A DNA stretch of 64,000 bases, from NCBI GenBank assembly GCA_025454925.1, contig JALONM010000001.1, positions 62,001 to 126,000 on the forward strand, written 5' to 3'. Shown here piece after piece: positions 27,901 to 36,554 of this stretch. Position numbers and translations under genes: made by a program. How positions within the stretch are numbered: the stretch's first letter is position 1; the number at the start of each line of letters is the position of its first letter. This DNA is from Cytophagaceae bacterium. Lineage in GTDB: Bacteria; Bacteroidota; Bacteroidia; Cytophagales; Cytophagaceae. Under the pieces are notes generated by a model. That model saw only the letters and a program-made list of their open reading frames with translations, was not told where the DNA came from and did not search any database.

Positions 27901-28640
27901 TTGTCAAATCAATTCCAGGACGCATTGAAGCCGAAGAATACGATTTAGGTGGACCAGATATTGCTTACAACGATCTTTCGGCGGGCAATGCAGGAAATAC
28001 CTTCCGTACTGATGCCGTTGATATCGAAAATTGCTCCGAGGGAGGCTACAACGTTGGCTGGGTTTCTCCTGGTGAGTGGTTGGAATACACGGTTCAAGTA
28101 GCGGCTACTGGAACATATGCCTTACAGCTTCGAGTAGCAGCGCTGGCCAACGACCGACAAGTGCAGGTGCTCGCCGATGGTCAGGCCATTACGGGAATTG
28201 TTTCTATTCCTGCCACTGGTTGGTGGCAAAATTGGCAAACAGTAAACGTACCTTCTGTGTACTTAACAGCTGGACAAAAAATCCTGCGTGTGAATTTCCT
28301 AAACAACGATGTCAACATAAACTACCTTCAGTTTGTTAGCGGGGCTGTTGCTCAAAAAGTAGAAAATACAAGCGAAGAAGAGGAAGAGAATAGCTCATTC
28401 AACTTGTACCCTAATCCTGTAACCGAAAAATTACACATCAATGGAAACGCATATGAGTCGGCTATGGTGGAAATTCAGGTGCTCAATACGGTCGGCAAGA
28501 TCCTGATGACAGAAACAATTCCTTCTCAACAGAATACCTACGCGCATGTTATTTCCTGCAAGGATCTAAGCAGTGGTGTTTATTACTTAAAAGTAAATTC
28601 AGGCGGCATTATTCGAATAGAGAAATTCATCAAGCAATAA
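24909..28640 (+). CDS. Giant surface protein: VPS10/BNR beta-propeller, Ig-like, two CBM6-like modules, T9SS tail (paralog 2)
   Basis: 1243 residues with the same domain order as the protein at 20580-24305 and close identity throughout. Signal peptide to about 26 (HAQ). Conserved N-terminal block MNDPNADFYEVKKEAEEYF and GTGKGMGYKVYKRWEHEK. The propeller (about 100-732) has repeated STNGGxSW blades and IGGGSQDNGQSLLL. Ig-like domain about 737-825, CBM6-like modules about 835-985 and 994-1145 (YDLGGEG, EWLEYT, NINYLQF), T9SS tail 1164-1243 with FNLYPNPVTEKLHI and IRIEKFIKQ. It has its own upstream region and a bidirectional terminator after it. Gene duplication from, or into, paralog 1 is evident. 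Confidence 0.88.
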   Translation: MIIPTRLILVCSGLLCILCAPMLHAQRFIEMMNDPNADFYEVKKEAEEYFKIHGTGKGMGYKVYKRWEHEKLLTRNSDGKFMSQDQLWQEYEKIKTQRKAAPKNAKVGNVYRELGPRGYTITSHYSPGMGRMTSICVDPQTATTIYAAGVGGVWKTTNNGTSWNPLTDHLPNVYSNAVAVQPGNSNLVIIGIRDHGILKSTNGGASFQASNIGNGNPTKIIFHPTNPSIVLVAADNGIYYSNNAGTSFVQVNANFVTDIDFKPGDPSIVYACGRAFFRSINGGNSFTQITAGINTFDRSFLAVTPANPNYVYVVQARGSGLGYIYRSNNSGVSFETRLNANPTQGTNYFNYNVFQEGGQAWYDMAITASPTDAETLIIGGINLWKSTNGGTSFFQQTDWLWNNSFGYVHADIHALEWINGTVYCGSDGGIFRSTNGGDDWSNISMGIGNREFYRIGGIESDPYYIGGGSQDNGQSLLLTNNVNNWREWAGADGMEVVIDYNNKNNIYGCLQFGGTWKSTDGGMSFNGLTMPSSGAWITPLLMDPVNSSTIYAAFEDMWKSTNGGNSWTKISSVGDGFSDMEAAAIAPSNNQILYMGRQNRIWVTRNGGTSWTEISTGIYGYLNYISVHPNDPNRVTVSTGDAVFTSTNGGQNWTNINYNLPALPKRCVLHQRSPEDIIYVGLQVGVFYLRPGTTTWVEYFDGLPNVPVSEMEINYSIGQLRVATSGRGLWEAPIIQSPNLRPSVAITSPANGASFNAPATVNISANASDADGTISKVEFFAGATKIGEDLTAPYSLNWNNVSAGSYALTAVATDNRNANTTSASVNITVSAIQNQLPFSGAPAAIPGTIKASDYDLGGEGIAFHDLSAGNAGGQYRTDGVDLEACSEGGFNVGWIETGEWLEYTVQITQTATYTASVRLSSPNQGGTLSISLNGNTLANAVAVPQTGGWQNWQSVSIPNLNLSQGSGVLRISMNSNAFNISSIQFSLNSPVQSPFGGVVKSIPGRIEAEEYDLGGPDIAYNDLSAGNAGNTFRTDAVDIENCSEGGYNVGWVSPGEWLEYTVQVAATGTYALQLRVAALANDRQVQVLADGQAITGIVSIPATGWWQNWQTVNVPSVYLTAGQKILRVNFLNNDVNINYLQFVSGAVAQKVENTSEEEEENSSFNLYPNPVTEKLHINGNAYESAMVEIQVLNTVGKILMTETIPSQQNTYAHVISCKDLSSGVYYLKVNSGGIIRIEKFIKQ

Positions 28641-28678
28641 TTTTCTCGGAAATAGAATTCGATTTATTACACTAAAAA

Positions 28679-28708
28679 AAAGGACTGTCTCTTTCGAGAC
28701 AGTCCTTT
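28679..28708. terminator. Bidirectional terminator between paralogs 2 and 3
   Basis: AAAGGACTGTCTC (28679-28691) and GAGACAGTCCTTT (28696-28708) form a perfect 13-bp stem with loop TTTC. An A run precedes it and T-rich sequence follows, so it can stop transcription from both convergent genes. Confidence 0.85.
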
Positions 28709-28799
28709 ACTTTTCATGACCATCGCATAGGCAGTGTGCGATGAAAGAATTGTATCAACAAAAAAACGTTAGATCCTGTTCATTTTAACTTAACCTTTC

Positions 28800-28817
28800 C
28801 AATAGAAATTCTTCTAT
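28800..28817 (+). repeat. Short repeat next to paralog 3 (copy b)
   Basis: Exact second copy of CAATAGAAATTCTTCTAT from 24322-24339. It lies 24 bases from the 3' end of the minus-strand paralog 3 and 159 bases after paralog 2. Confidence 0.6.
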
Positions 28818-28840
28818 ACAAAATATCGGTTAAAAAGATT

Positions 28841-31800
28841 CTATTTCGTTTTTACAACTTTAGTGGTATGCTCGCCATCCTCTGCCACTACTCTTACAGA
28901 GTAATAACCAGCAGGCAGATCTTTCCCAAACTCAAAACTATCTTCCAAAATATTCTCTACCTGCATTACTAAATTCCCTTTGGTATCAGTAACAAATACT
29001 GAAATAATTTTAGCATTCGGCACAAAAATCACCGTCGTTTCTTCAAAAGGCTGTGGTATTGCCGATACGGGGGCCGGACTTGCAGAACAGCCTCCAACTT
29101 TAACGGTTTTGCTATACTCTTTATACCATGGCGCCTGAGAGAAGTTTACACCACAATACACGGTAAAGGTAGTGCCGTTCATATAAGCAGGGATCGCATA
29201 GGTAGCCTTTTTATTATCGGTGGCATCAATGGTAGTCGTGGCTCCGCTGTTGCTCCACCAATTTAAACTGGTAATAGCATTCACATCAGGTACCAGTGTA
29301 TACAACACCGTTTGTCCTGCGTCAATGCAAGAAGGGCCATTGATACCAAAAGAACTCACCGTGTTCACAGTAATAGTTACGGCAGCAGAAGTAGCGACGG
29401 CACCTGCATTATCAGTAGCGCGAGCAGTCAATGTATAATTTCCGGCCACCACACCAATCCAACTAAAGGAGTAAGGAGCAGAAAGATCTGTACCGAGTAA
29501 AGTGCTTCCCTGATAAAAATCCACTTTACTTATGCTTCCGTCCGCATCACTGGCATTGGCTGCTATGGCAATGGTGGCAGGAGCCGTAAAGGTAGCGTTT
29601 GACAGCGGCGCAGTAATTGAAACTTGTGGTGGTGTATTTACCGGATTGGTGACAACTATGGAAATACTGGCACTGGTCACTGCCCCCAAATTATCGGTGA
29701 CACGTGCGCTAAGGGTGTAGGTTCCAGCTAACACATTTGTCCAACTAAATGAATACGGAGCACTAATATCTGTTCCCAGCAAGGTAGCACCGTTGTAGAA
29801 GTCTACCTTGGCAACCGAACCGTCGGCATCGCTCGCTGCAGCAGTGATGGACACGCTGGCTGGCGCTAGAAAAGAGGCGTTATTTAACGGTGAGGTTATA
29901 CTTACCTGTGGTGGATTATTTACAACATTGTTTACCGTGATAACCGCCACTGCGGAGTTGGCAACTGCTCCGGAATTATCGGTGGCACGCGCACTTATAG
30001 AATAGGTTCCTGCAGCTACACCCGACCAATTCATGCTATAAGGTGCGGTAGCATCAGTTCCAAGTAATGTGGTTCCATTGTAAAAATCCACCTTGCTTAT
30101 AGACCCATCTGCATCGCTGGCATTCGCCGATATGGTAACTGAAGCCGGCGCAGAAAACGTAGCATTGTTCACAGGAGCGGTCAACAAAATCGTTGGTGGT
30201 GTATTGACATAGGTTCCATAGAATGAAATCTCCGCCACATTTCCATTACTTCCAACCGGTGATAAATAGCGTAGGTAACGGAAATTTGATGCATTGGAAA
30301 CGGTAATACAATTCCACTCCAAGCCTGGTACTCCCGCGATGGTGGCCAGATCTGTGACAGTAGCAAACGTTGCGGAATTACTTCCCTGGAATTTTCCACC
30401 CGTCATTCTCCCTTCAAATCCTGCTCTTGGGAAAAAGCGAACACCGGAAACAGTCGCATTTCTTCCTAAATCAAATCCTACCCATGATCCATCGGCCATT
30501 GGCGAATCAAAAAACGTAGAGGTGTTTCCATCAACGGCCTTGCCTTTGTCGTCTCCCAGATTATTCCAGGAGCCGTCTGTGCCAATAATAGTCGTTGATC
30601 TCAACTCTGCACCCGATACGGTACATGGAGGATTGGATACGACCACTACAATACCTGTGGTGTTGGAGAATGCGCCTAAATTATCGGTAGCTTTCGCAGT
30701 AAGCGTATACGTTCCTGCAGGCACATTAGTCCATGTGAAGGAATAAGGAGCACTTAGATCAGTACCGATCAAGGTACTACCCTGGAAGAATTCAACTTTG
30801 CTAACCGATCCATCGGCATCGCTGGCAGTGGCCGTTAAGCTAATAGAGGCCGGAGCAAGAAATGAAGCATTGTTGGCAGGGGAAGTAAGACTGATGGAAG
30901 GTGCCAGGTTTCCGGTTGAATTTTTAATGATCGGAGCTTCCCAAAGTCCTCGTCCGGAAGTGGCTACACGCAACATACCAATGGAGTAGTTAATTTCCAA
31001 TTCGGAAACCGGTACATTAGGCAATCCATCAAAATAATCAACCCAGGTGGTGGTGCCAGGTTTTAAATAATATACTCCCACCGAAAGACCAACGTACAAG
31101 ATATCTTCCGGATTTTTCTGATACACAATACAACGCTTTCCTATATTAGGAAGATTGAAAGTAACATTAGTCCAATTAGTTCCAGCATTATCAGATTTAA
31201 AAACACCACTATTAGTAATGACACTTACCTTGTTCGCATCGGTAGGGTGCACGCTGATGTAATTGATTCCTCCACTCAAGCCTGCTGTGATGTTTGTCCA
31301 ACTGGTTCCACCATTTTTGGTAACCCACATGGTTCCGCCATCAGCAGCATACAAAAACTGATTATTGGAAGGCGCAATGGTAGCGGCTTCCAGACCTGAG
31401 GAGGTTCCAAAACTGGAAATCTTTGTCCAACTGGCTCCGCCATTGGTTGATTTCCAAACATCACGATAGCCGATGTAAATGGTAGAAGGACTCACTGGAT
31501 CGATGAATAATGGCGTTACCCAATTTCCACCACCACCAGGAGGTTCGCTAATACCTGTGCGGCTCATTCCACCATTGGTAGATTTCCAAAGACCACCATT
31601 TTGCAAACAAGCATACACATTATTTTTGTTATTGTAATCAATGACTACTTCCATACCGTCTGCTCCTGCCCAATCGCGCCAGTTATTCACATTTTTGGTC
31701 AGCAATATGCTTTGTCCATTATCCTGAGATCCACCGCCAATAAAATAGGGATCTGATTCTATACCACCGATGCGGTAGAACTCTCTATTGCCTTTACCAA

Positions 31801-33118
31801 AGGAAATAATACTCCAGTCGTCGCCTTCATTAATGCTTTTAAACAAGCCTCCATCGCTGCCGCAATACACGGCACTTCCAACCCATTCCAGGGCATGCAC
31901 ATCGGCATGTACATATCCAACCGGATTTCCCCAGGTCCATTCCGAAACCTGATAGTAGGTTACTCCACCATCGTTAGAACCCCAAAGGTTAATACCACCA
32001 ATGATTATTTTATTGGCGTTGGTAGGCGAAGCCGTAATGGCCATATCGTATCCGGCCTGTCCACCTCCTTCACGAGGATTATATCCAAAATAATTGGTTC
32101 CATTGGCAGGATTGGCAGCTAGCTGAGTGGTAAATGAAGCCCCACTGTTGGAGGAACGGAATACAAACCCAAGCTCTTCACCTTTGGCCTGAACTACATA
32201 CACATAATTTGGATTGGCTGGAGTAACGGCCAAAAATGACCGGCCGGAAGTAGTAAGGCCTGCAGTAATAAGGCTAAAAGTTGAACCATTGTTAGTGGAA
32301 CGGAAAAAAGTATTTCCGCACGCATACACAATAGAAGGGTCGCCGGGCTTAAAATCCAGGTCATTAAAACCTCCGCCTTGTACCAGTGTAAACGTACTAC
32401 CAGCATCGGTGGAACGAAAAATACCATTGGTGGAAGCCACTAACACCACAGAGGGATTAGCTGGATTATAAATTATTTTTTTAGGGTTCCCGTTGGTAAG
32501 ACTGGTATTCGTCCAGGAAATACCACCGTTGGTTGATTTTAAAATTCCTAAACCACTGATGCCTGCCAGCACCAGGTTGGAATTGGTAGGATGCACTTCT
32601 ACGCAATTCGAATATACAGCGGGTAAATGATCGGTAAGCGGAATCCAGGAAGTACCGCCGTTAGTGGTTTTCCAAACACCACCTACCCCACTGGAGTAGA
32701 TTACCTGATTGTTTTGCGGATCTACACTAATGTAGGTAACGCGACCCATACCTGGAGAATAATGCGCCGTTACATTGAATTTATGAGGTCCTAGTTCTGT
32801 ATACACATTTCCAACTTTAGCAGCAGGACGAGCCTTGCGCGCTGCAATAAGCTTCTCATGTTCGTTCCAAACCTGACGGGCAGTTTGCATGCCTGATGAA
32901 TTCATAGACAACAAGCGTTCGTATTCCCAGCGTTTGAACGCCTTATAACCAGAGCCCTTGCCGGTTCCATGGTCTTTAAAATATTCTTCCGCCATTCGCT
33001 GAACTTCGTAAAAATCAGCGTCTGGATCTTGCATCATTTCTAGAAATTTCTGAGCCTGCATGGGTAGTTGAACCAGCAGTAGAATCAGAAGAAATGCATG
33101 AGTAAACATTCGTAGCAT
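28841..33118 (-). CDS. Giant surface protein: VPS10/BNR beta-propeller, four Ig-like domains, F5/8-type domain, T9SS tail (paralog 3)
   Basis: 1425 residues. Signal peptide to about 22 (QAQ), then the shared block MQDPDADFYEVQRMAEEYF and GTGKGSGYKAFKRWEYER, and a propeller (about 95-730) very close to paralogs 1 and 2. The C-terminal half differs: Ig-like 1 (about 735-825), a discoidin/F5/8 type C-like domain (about 829-974; NNLGDDKGKAVDGNTSTFFDS, WVGFDLGRNATVSGVRFF), Ig-like 2-4 (about 976-1258), a further beta domain with two cysteines (about 1260-1340), and a short T9SS-type tail (from about 1356, ending TTKVVKTK). No CBM6 modules remain. It faces paralog 2 tail to tail. Likely a surface adhesin or glycan binder; enzymatic activity is unproven. 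Confidence 0.87.
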   Translation of the reverse strand: MLRMFTHAFLLILLLVQLPMQAQKFLEMMQDPDADFYEVQRMAEEYFKDHGTGKGSGYKAFKRWEYERLLSMNSSGMQTARQVWNEHEKLIAARKARPAAKVGNVYTELGPHKFNVTAHYSPGMGRVTYISVDPQNNQVIYSSGVGGVWKTTNGGTSWIPLTDHLPAVYSNCVEVHPTNSNLVLAGISGLGILKSTNGGISWTNTSLTNGNPKKIIYNPANPSVVLVASTNGIFRSTDAGSTFTLVQGGGFNDLDFKPGDPSIVYACGNTFFRSTNNGSTFSLITAGLTTSGRSFLAVTPANPNYVYVVQAKGEELGFVFRSSNSGASFTTQLAANPANGTNYFGYNPREGGGQAGYDMAITASPTNANKIIIGGINLWGSNDGGVTYYQVSEWTWGNPVGYVHADVHALEWVGSAVYCGSDGGLFKSINEGDDWSIISFGKGNREFYRIGGIESDPYFIGGGSQDNGQSILLTKNVNNWRDWAGADGMEVVIDYNNKNNVYACLQNGGLWKSTNGGMSRTGISEPPGGGGNWVTPLFIDPVSPSTIYIGYRDVWKSTNGGASWTKISSFGTSSGLEAATIAPSNNQFLYAADGGTMWVTKNGGTSWTNITAGLSGGINYISVHPTDANKVSVITNSGVFKSDNAGTNWTNVTFNLPNIGKRCIVYQKNPEDILYVGLSVGVYYLKPGTTTWVDYFDGLPNVPVSELEINYSIGMLRVATSGRGLWEAPIIKNSTGNLAPSISLTSPANNASFLAPASISLTATASDADGSVSKVEFFQGSTLIGTDLSAPYSFTWTNVPAGTYTLTAKATDNLGAFSNTTGIVVVVSNPPCTVSGAELRSTTIIGTDGSWNNLGDDKGKAVDGNTSTFFDSPMADGSWVGFDLGRNATVSGVRFFPRAGFEGRMTGGKFQGSNSATFATVTDLATIAGVPGLEWNCITVSNASNFRYLRYLSPVGSNGNVAEISFYGTYVNTPPTILLTAPVNNATFSAPASVTISANASDADGSISKVDFYNGTTLLGTDATAPYSMNWSGVAAGTYSISARATDNSGAVANSAVAVITVNNVVNNPPQVSITSPLNNASFLAPASVSITAAASDADGSVAKVDFYNGATLLGTDISAPYSFSWTNVLAGTYTLSARVTDNLGAVTSASISIVVTNPVNTPPQVSITAPLSNATFTAPATIAIAANASDADGSISKVDFYQGSTLLGTDLSAPYSFSWIGVVAGNYTLTARATDNAGAVATSAAVTITVNTVSSFGINGPSCIDAGQTVLYTLVPDVNAITSLNWWSNSGATTTIDATDNKKATYAIPAYMNGTTFTVYCGVNFSQAPWYKEYSKTVKVGGCSASPAPVSAIPQPFEETTVIFVPNAKIISVFVTDTKGNLVMQVENILEDSFEFGKDLPAGYYSVRVVAEDGEHTTKVVKTK
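29350..30910 (-). repeat. Ig-like domain repeats within paralog 3, three of them tandem with a period of about 288 bases
   Basis: Four Ig-like units are encoded: one at about 30650-30910, and three back to back at about 29350-30210. They share near-identical protein cores such as DADGSxSKVDFYxGxTLLGTD and SARATDN-type ends. The strong similarity at DNA level makes unequal recombination and repeat-number change likely. Confidence 0.75.
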
Positions 33119-33353
33119 AGGCTTCGTGGGGTTTTGGGTTAATGGTTAGGTTATAAAATAATAGCTACCAATTATATAAATAATACAACATCAAGACTAC
33201 TATACTAAATTAAAAACCAAAAAAATATTTTAATAGTTATACAAATATTAAAATTGTCACATATCGAATTTCATGGATGTAGATTCCAGACTTAGATATA
33301 AAAGAAAAATTAGATAAGAGGAAAATTAAAAGCCTGAGAAGGCAATGGAAAGG

Positions 33354-34586
33354 TCACAAGGGAAATTGAGCTGCTGCAGTGCCTGCAATCCAGGACGTCG
33401 TCCAGGCAGCCTGAAAATTAAAGCCCCCGGTAAGTGCGTCAATATCCAACACTTCTCCTGCCATAAAGAGTCCGGGGTATTGAAAAAGCATCATAGTTTC
33501 AGGATCCACTTGAGATAATTCTACACCTCCGGCGGTTACAAATTCTTCTTTGAAGGTTGTTTTACCCTTCATCTCAAAAATTCCATTCCTGAGTTCTTCG
33601 TTTAATTTATTTACCGCTTTTGAAGGAGCTTCTGCCCACTTCACCTGAGGCATACCGGCAAGTTCTAATTGACGCTCCCACAAACGCTTGGGGAATTGAA
33701 AGCTAGGGTGACCATATACCTGCCTTTGCCCATGCACATTGCGTTGTGTTTGCCACCAATCTTTTAAGTCTGTTTCTTTGAAAGAAGGCACCCAATTCAA
33801 TAAAAATTTCTGTTGATACTGTTGTGTGGCCAATTCGCGGGCGGCTTTGGAGGAAAGTTGAAGGATAGCAGGCCCACTAAATCCCCAGTGTGTAATGAGT
33901 AAAGGTCCTGAGGCTTCGTGTCCGGTTCCCATCAGTTTGACCTGCGCCATAGGCACAGCAATACCTTCCAACCCTTGGTAACGATGTTCAGACAAATTAA
34001 AAGAAAACAAAGAAGGAACCGGCGTAATGATTTGAACTCCAAGCCCAGATAAAAATGTATAGTCCTTGAGATGAGGAAATCCTCCTGTTGTTACCAACAC
34101 AGCCGCGGATCGATAACTCGTGCCATCGGCACAACGCACTTCCCAGCCTGTTTCCATGCGCAACAAGGTAAGCACCTGCTTATGATATTCTACAGTCAAC
34201 GAGGTTGACTGGGCTGCCTGAAGAAAACAATCAACAATTGTTTGTGAGGAATCCGTAGTAGGAAACATACGACCATCGGCTTCTACTTTCAAAAATACTC
34301 CCCGGGACTTGAACCATTCTACCGTATCGCGCGGAGCGAACTTTCGGAATGCCCGCTTGAGTATTTTTTGGCCCCTGGGATAATGCTTGAGAAGATAGGC
34401 CAAATCCTCTGTATGGTGCGTTACGTTGCAACGGCCTCCACCAGAAACCTTTACCTTCGCAAGGGGTTTACTGGTTTTCTCGAGAATAATCACCTTTTTT
34501 TCAGGTGCAAGTTCCTTGACGCGCAAAGCACCAAAAAAACCGGCGGCTCCCGCCCCTATCACCAATACATCGCAGGATTGCTGCAT
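33354..34586 (-). CDS. BaiN/HI0933-family NAD(P)/FAD-dependent flavoprotein
   Basis: The frame opens with TTG at 34598; ATG at 34586 (MQQSCDVLVIGAGAAG) is the better start. About 410 residues. The FAD-binding Rossmann motif VIGAGAAGFFGA is near residue 9, followed by the family hallmark KVKVSGGGRCNVTH near 50, DGRMFPTTDSSQ near 105, and the C-terminal FAGEVLDIDALTGGFNFQAAWTTS-type motif. This is the HI0933/YhiN group of flavoproteins. A few members reduce bile-acid intermediates, but most have no known substrate. It starts within 15 bases of the HerA-like stop, so the two genes form one operon. Confidence 0.92.
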   Translation of the reverse strand: MQQSCDVLVIGAGAAGFFGALRVKELAPEKKVIILEKTSKPLAKVKVSGGGRCNVTHHTEDLAYLLKHYPRGQKILKRAFRKFAPRDTVEWFKSRGVFLKVEADGRMFPTTDSSQTIVDCFLQAAQSTSLTVEYHKQVLTLLRMETGWEVRCADGTSYRSAAVLVTTGGFPHLKDYTFLSGLGVQIITPVPSLFSFNLSEHRYQGLEGIAVPMAQVKLMGTGHEASGPLLITHWGFSGPAILQLSSKAARELATQQYQQKFLLNWVPSFKETDLKDWWQTQRNVHGQRQVYGHPSFQFPKRLWERQLELAGMPQVKWAEAPSKAVNKLNEELRNGIFEMKGKTTFKEEFVTAGGVELSQVDPETMMLFQYPGLFMAGEVLDIDALTGGFNFQAAWTTSWIAGTAAAQFPL

Positions 34587-34599
34587 AGCAGAAATCAAA

Positions 34600-36132
34600 T
34601 TACCTTCTCCCCTTTAGTCCTAAGGCTCCGAGTAAACCTCTGGTCAACTCACGAAAAACAGTACGACCTATTTGTTTCGTGAGAGAAGAATCCATAACCT
34701 CCTCTAAGGTCGATTTTTCTTTTTTACGTTTTGATTTCTCATTCTTGGCTGGCTCCTCCTCTCCTTCTTCCTCATCTTTCTCGTCGATTTTTTTCTGAAG
34801 GATTTCATATGCCGATTCACGGTCCATGACCTCATTGTATCGGGAAACCATAGAAGAGTTCCTCAAAAGCTGATCGATCTCTTCTTCACTCAACACACCC
34901 ATCCTCGATTGTGGAGCACGAAGTAATGTAGCCACAAGTGGAGTTGGAGTGCCCTTCTCACTCAACACGGTCACGGCCGCCTCGCCAATACCCAAGGAGG
35001 TTAATAATTCTTCTGTTTGGTAAAAATCAGATAAAGGATAATTGTCTGCTGTCAGTTTAATCATCTTGCGGTCATTGGCAGTAAATGCTCTCAAGGCATG
35101 TTGCACCTTCATACCCAATTGTCCGAGCACAGCAGCCGGCACATCAGATGGATTCTGAGTACAGAAAAATATTCCTACCCCTTTCGAACGAATCAACTTA
35201 ATAATCGTCTCAATCTGATCGAGCAAAGCTTTGGAAGCCTCTTCAAAGATTAAATGGGCCTCATCTATAAAAATAACCAACTTGGGCTTTTCCAAATCTC
35301 CTGCTTCCGGAAAACGAGCATACACTTCCGCTAACAGGGACAGCATGAATGTAGAAAACAACTTAGGTTTATCCTGAATATCGGTAAGTTTTACGATTGA
35401 AATATACCCTTGCCCTGCCGCATCCTTCCGCAACAAATCTTCTACATCAAACGATCGTTCACCAAAAAAAACGCCAGCTCCCTGCTGCTCCAATTCGATT
35501 ACTTTACGAAGGATGGTACCCGTAGAAGTGGTAGAGATTTTTCCATATTGTTGTTCCACGGCTGCCTTTCCAGCCTCGGAAATATAATTCAACATGGCTT
35601 TGAAATCATTTAAATCCAGGAGCGGCAATCGTTCATCATCCGACAACTTAAACATCAGCGAAACGATGCCTGACTGTGTATCATTCAAACCTAAAATTTT
35701 GGAAAAAAGTACCGGACCAAATTCCGAAACGGTAGCACGCATGCGCGCTCCCTTGGCATTCGAAATGGAAAATAACTCAACGGGAAATTTTTTAGGAGTA
35801 TACGGAATACCAATTTTTTGAGAACGCTCTTCAATGGCCGTGTTAGAAGCCCCTGCAGCGGCAATTCCACTTAGGTCCCCTTTGATATCCATCATCAAAA
35901 CAGGCACACCGTTCTCCGAAAGTCCCTCTGCGATGGCTTGCAACGTTTTCGTTTTGCCGGTTCCCGTTGCCCCTGCAATAAGGCCATGACGGTTCATCGT
36001 TTTAAGAGGCAAACGCACCGTTGCTCCAGGCAAGGCAAGGCCATCCAAAATGGCGGTACCCAATACCATAGACGATGATTTGAAGGTATATCCTTCCTGT
36101 ATTGATGTCAAAAATTTGTCTTTACGTTCCAT
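34600..36132 (-). CDS. HerA-like ATPase (DUF853 family)
   Basis: 510 residues. Walker A is GATGTGKTKTLQ near residue 53; Walker B is KLVIFIDEAHLIF near 285, followed by FFCTQNPSDVP (sensor-like Gln). The N-terminal region and LMMDIKGDLSGIAAAG match the YjgR/DUF853 group of HerA/FtsK-type ATPases. A Lys/Glu-rich segment near 440-475 precedes a conserved tail ending in GLLGALGLKGRR. HerA proteins act with NurA nuclease in DNA end processing or with Sir2-type partners in defence; no such partner is next to this gene, and the role of DUF853 proteins is not settled. Confidence 0.92.
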   Translation of the reverse strand: MERKDKFLTSIQEGYTFKSSSMVLGTAILDGLALPGATVRLPLKTMNRHGLIAGATGTGKTKTLQAIAEGLSENGVPVLMMDIKGDLSGIAAAGASNTAIEERSQKIGIPYTPKKFPVELFSISNAKGARMRATVSEFGPVLFSKILGLNDTQSGIVSLMFKLSDDERLPLLDLNDFKAMLNYISEAGKAAVEQQYGKISTTSTGTILRKVIELEQQGAGVFFGERSFDVEDLLRKDAAGQGYISIVKLTDIQDKPKLFSTFMLSLLAEVYARFPEAGDLEKPKLVIFIDEAHLIFEEASKALLDQIETIIKLIRSKGVGIFFCTQNPSDVPAAVLGQLGMKVQHALRAFTANDRKMIKLTADNYPLSDFYQTEELLTSLGIGEAAVTVLSEKGTPTPLVATLLRAPQSRMGVLSEEEIDQLLRNSSMVSRYNEVMDRESAYEILQKKIDEKDEEEGEEEPAKNEKSKRKKEKSTLEEVMDSSLTKQIGRTVFRELTRGLLGALGLKGRR

Positions 36133-36498
36133 GAACCTTATGCATTATCTGGCGCAAATTAAACAATTATAGCATTCTGTACTTTAAAGAAATTAATAAT
36201 AGCAATAGGTTTCGAAGACCATTATAAAATTAATTTATCCTGATAAATGAAATACAGTATTGTGATTAAACCAAAACCGTTGATTTGACCTAAAAATAAA
36301 AATAAGTAAACTCAGATAAAGTAAATCCAATCACAGGCCAACAAGAAAATATTACTTAAATACAATTTTATTAGAAACATCGAGAATTAGAAAAATACAA
36401 ATCATAAGTAAATAATGTTAATTTTACGATATTATATTGAATATTTATTCATATTTATATAACTTTTCAAATAAAGTAACTTTTTTATCATTTGAACA
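36133..36498. other. AT-rich divergent intergenic region between HerA-like and TerB-like genes
   Basis: About 360 bases of highly AT-rich sequence with no reading frame, hairpin or RNA gene that I can support. It must hold the promoter of the HerA-like gene; TTAATTTG about 35 bases before that ATG is a one-mismatch -7 candidate. Confidence 0.4.
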
Positions 36499-36531
36499 TT
36501 TGATTTATAAGTACAAATTGATGTACATTTG
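36499..36531 (+). promoter_or_regulatory. Bacteroidota-type promoter of the TerB-like gene
   Basis: TTTG (36499-36502) and TACATTTG (36524-36531) match the -33 and -7 elements with a 21-base spacer. The start would be near 36538, 17 bases before the ATG at 36555. Confidence 0.65.
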
Positions 36532-36554
36532 TATCAACTAAAAAACATACAATT

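Noticed and set aside
20580-33118. Calling the three giant proteins GH74 xyloglucanases
   Set aside because: The BNR blades are shared by GH74 and sortilins, but I could not place the GH74 catalytic aspartates, so an enzyme name would be a guess.
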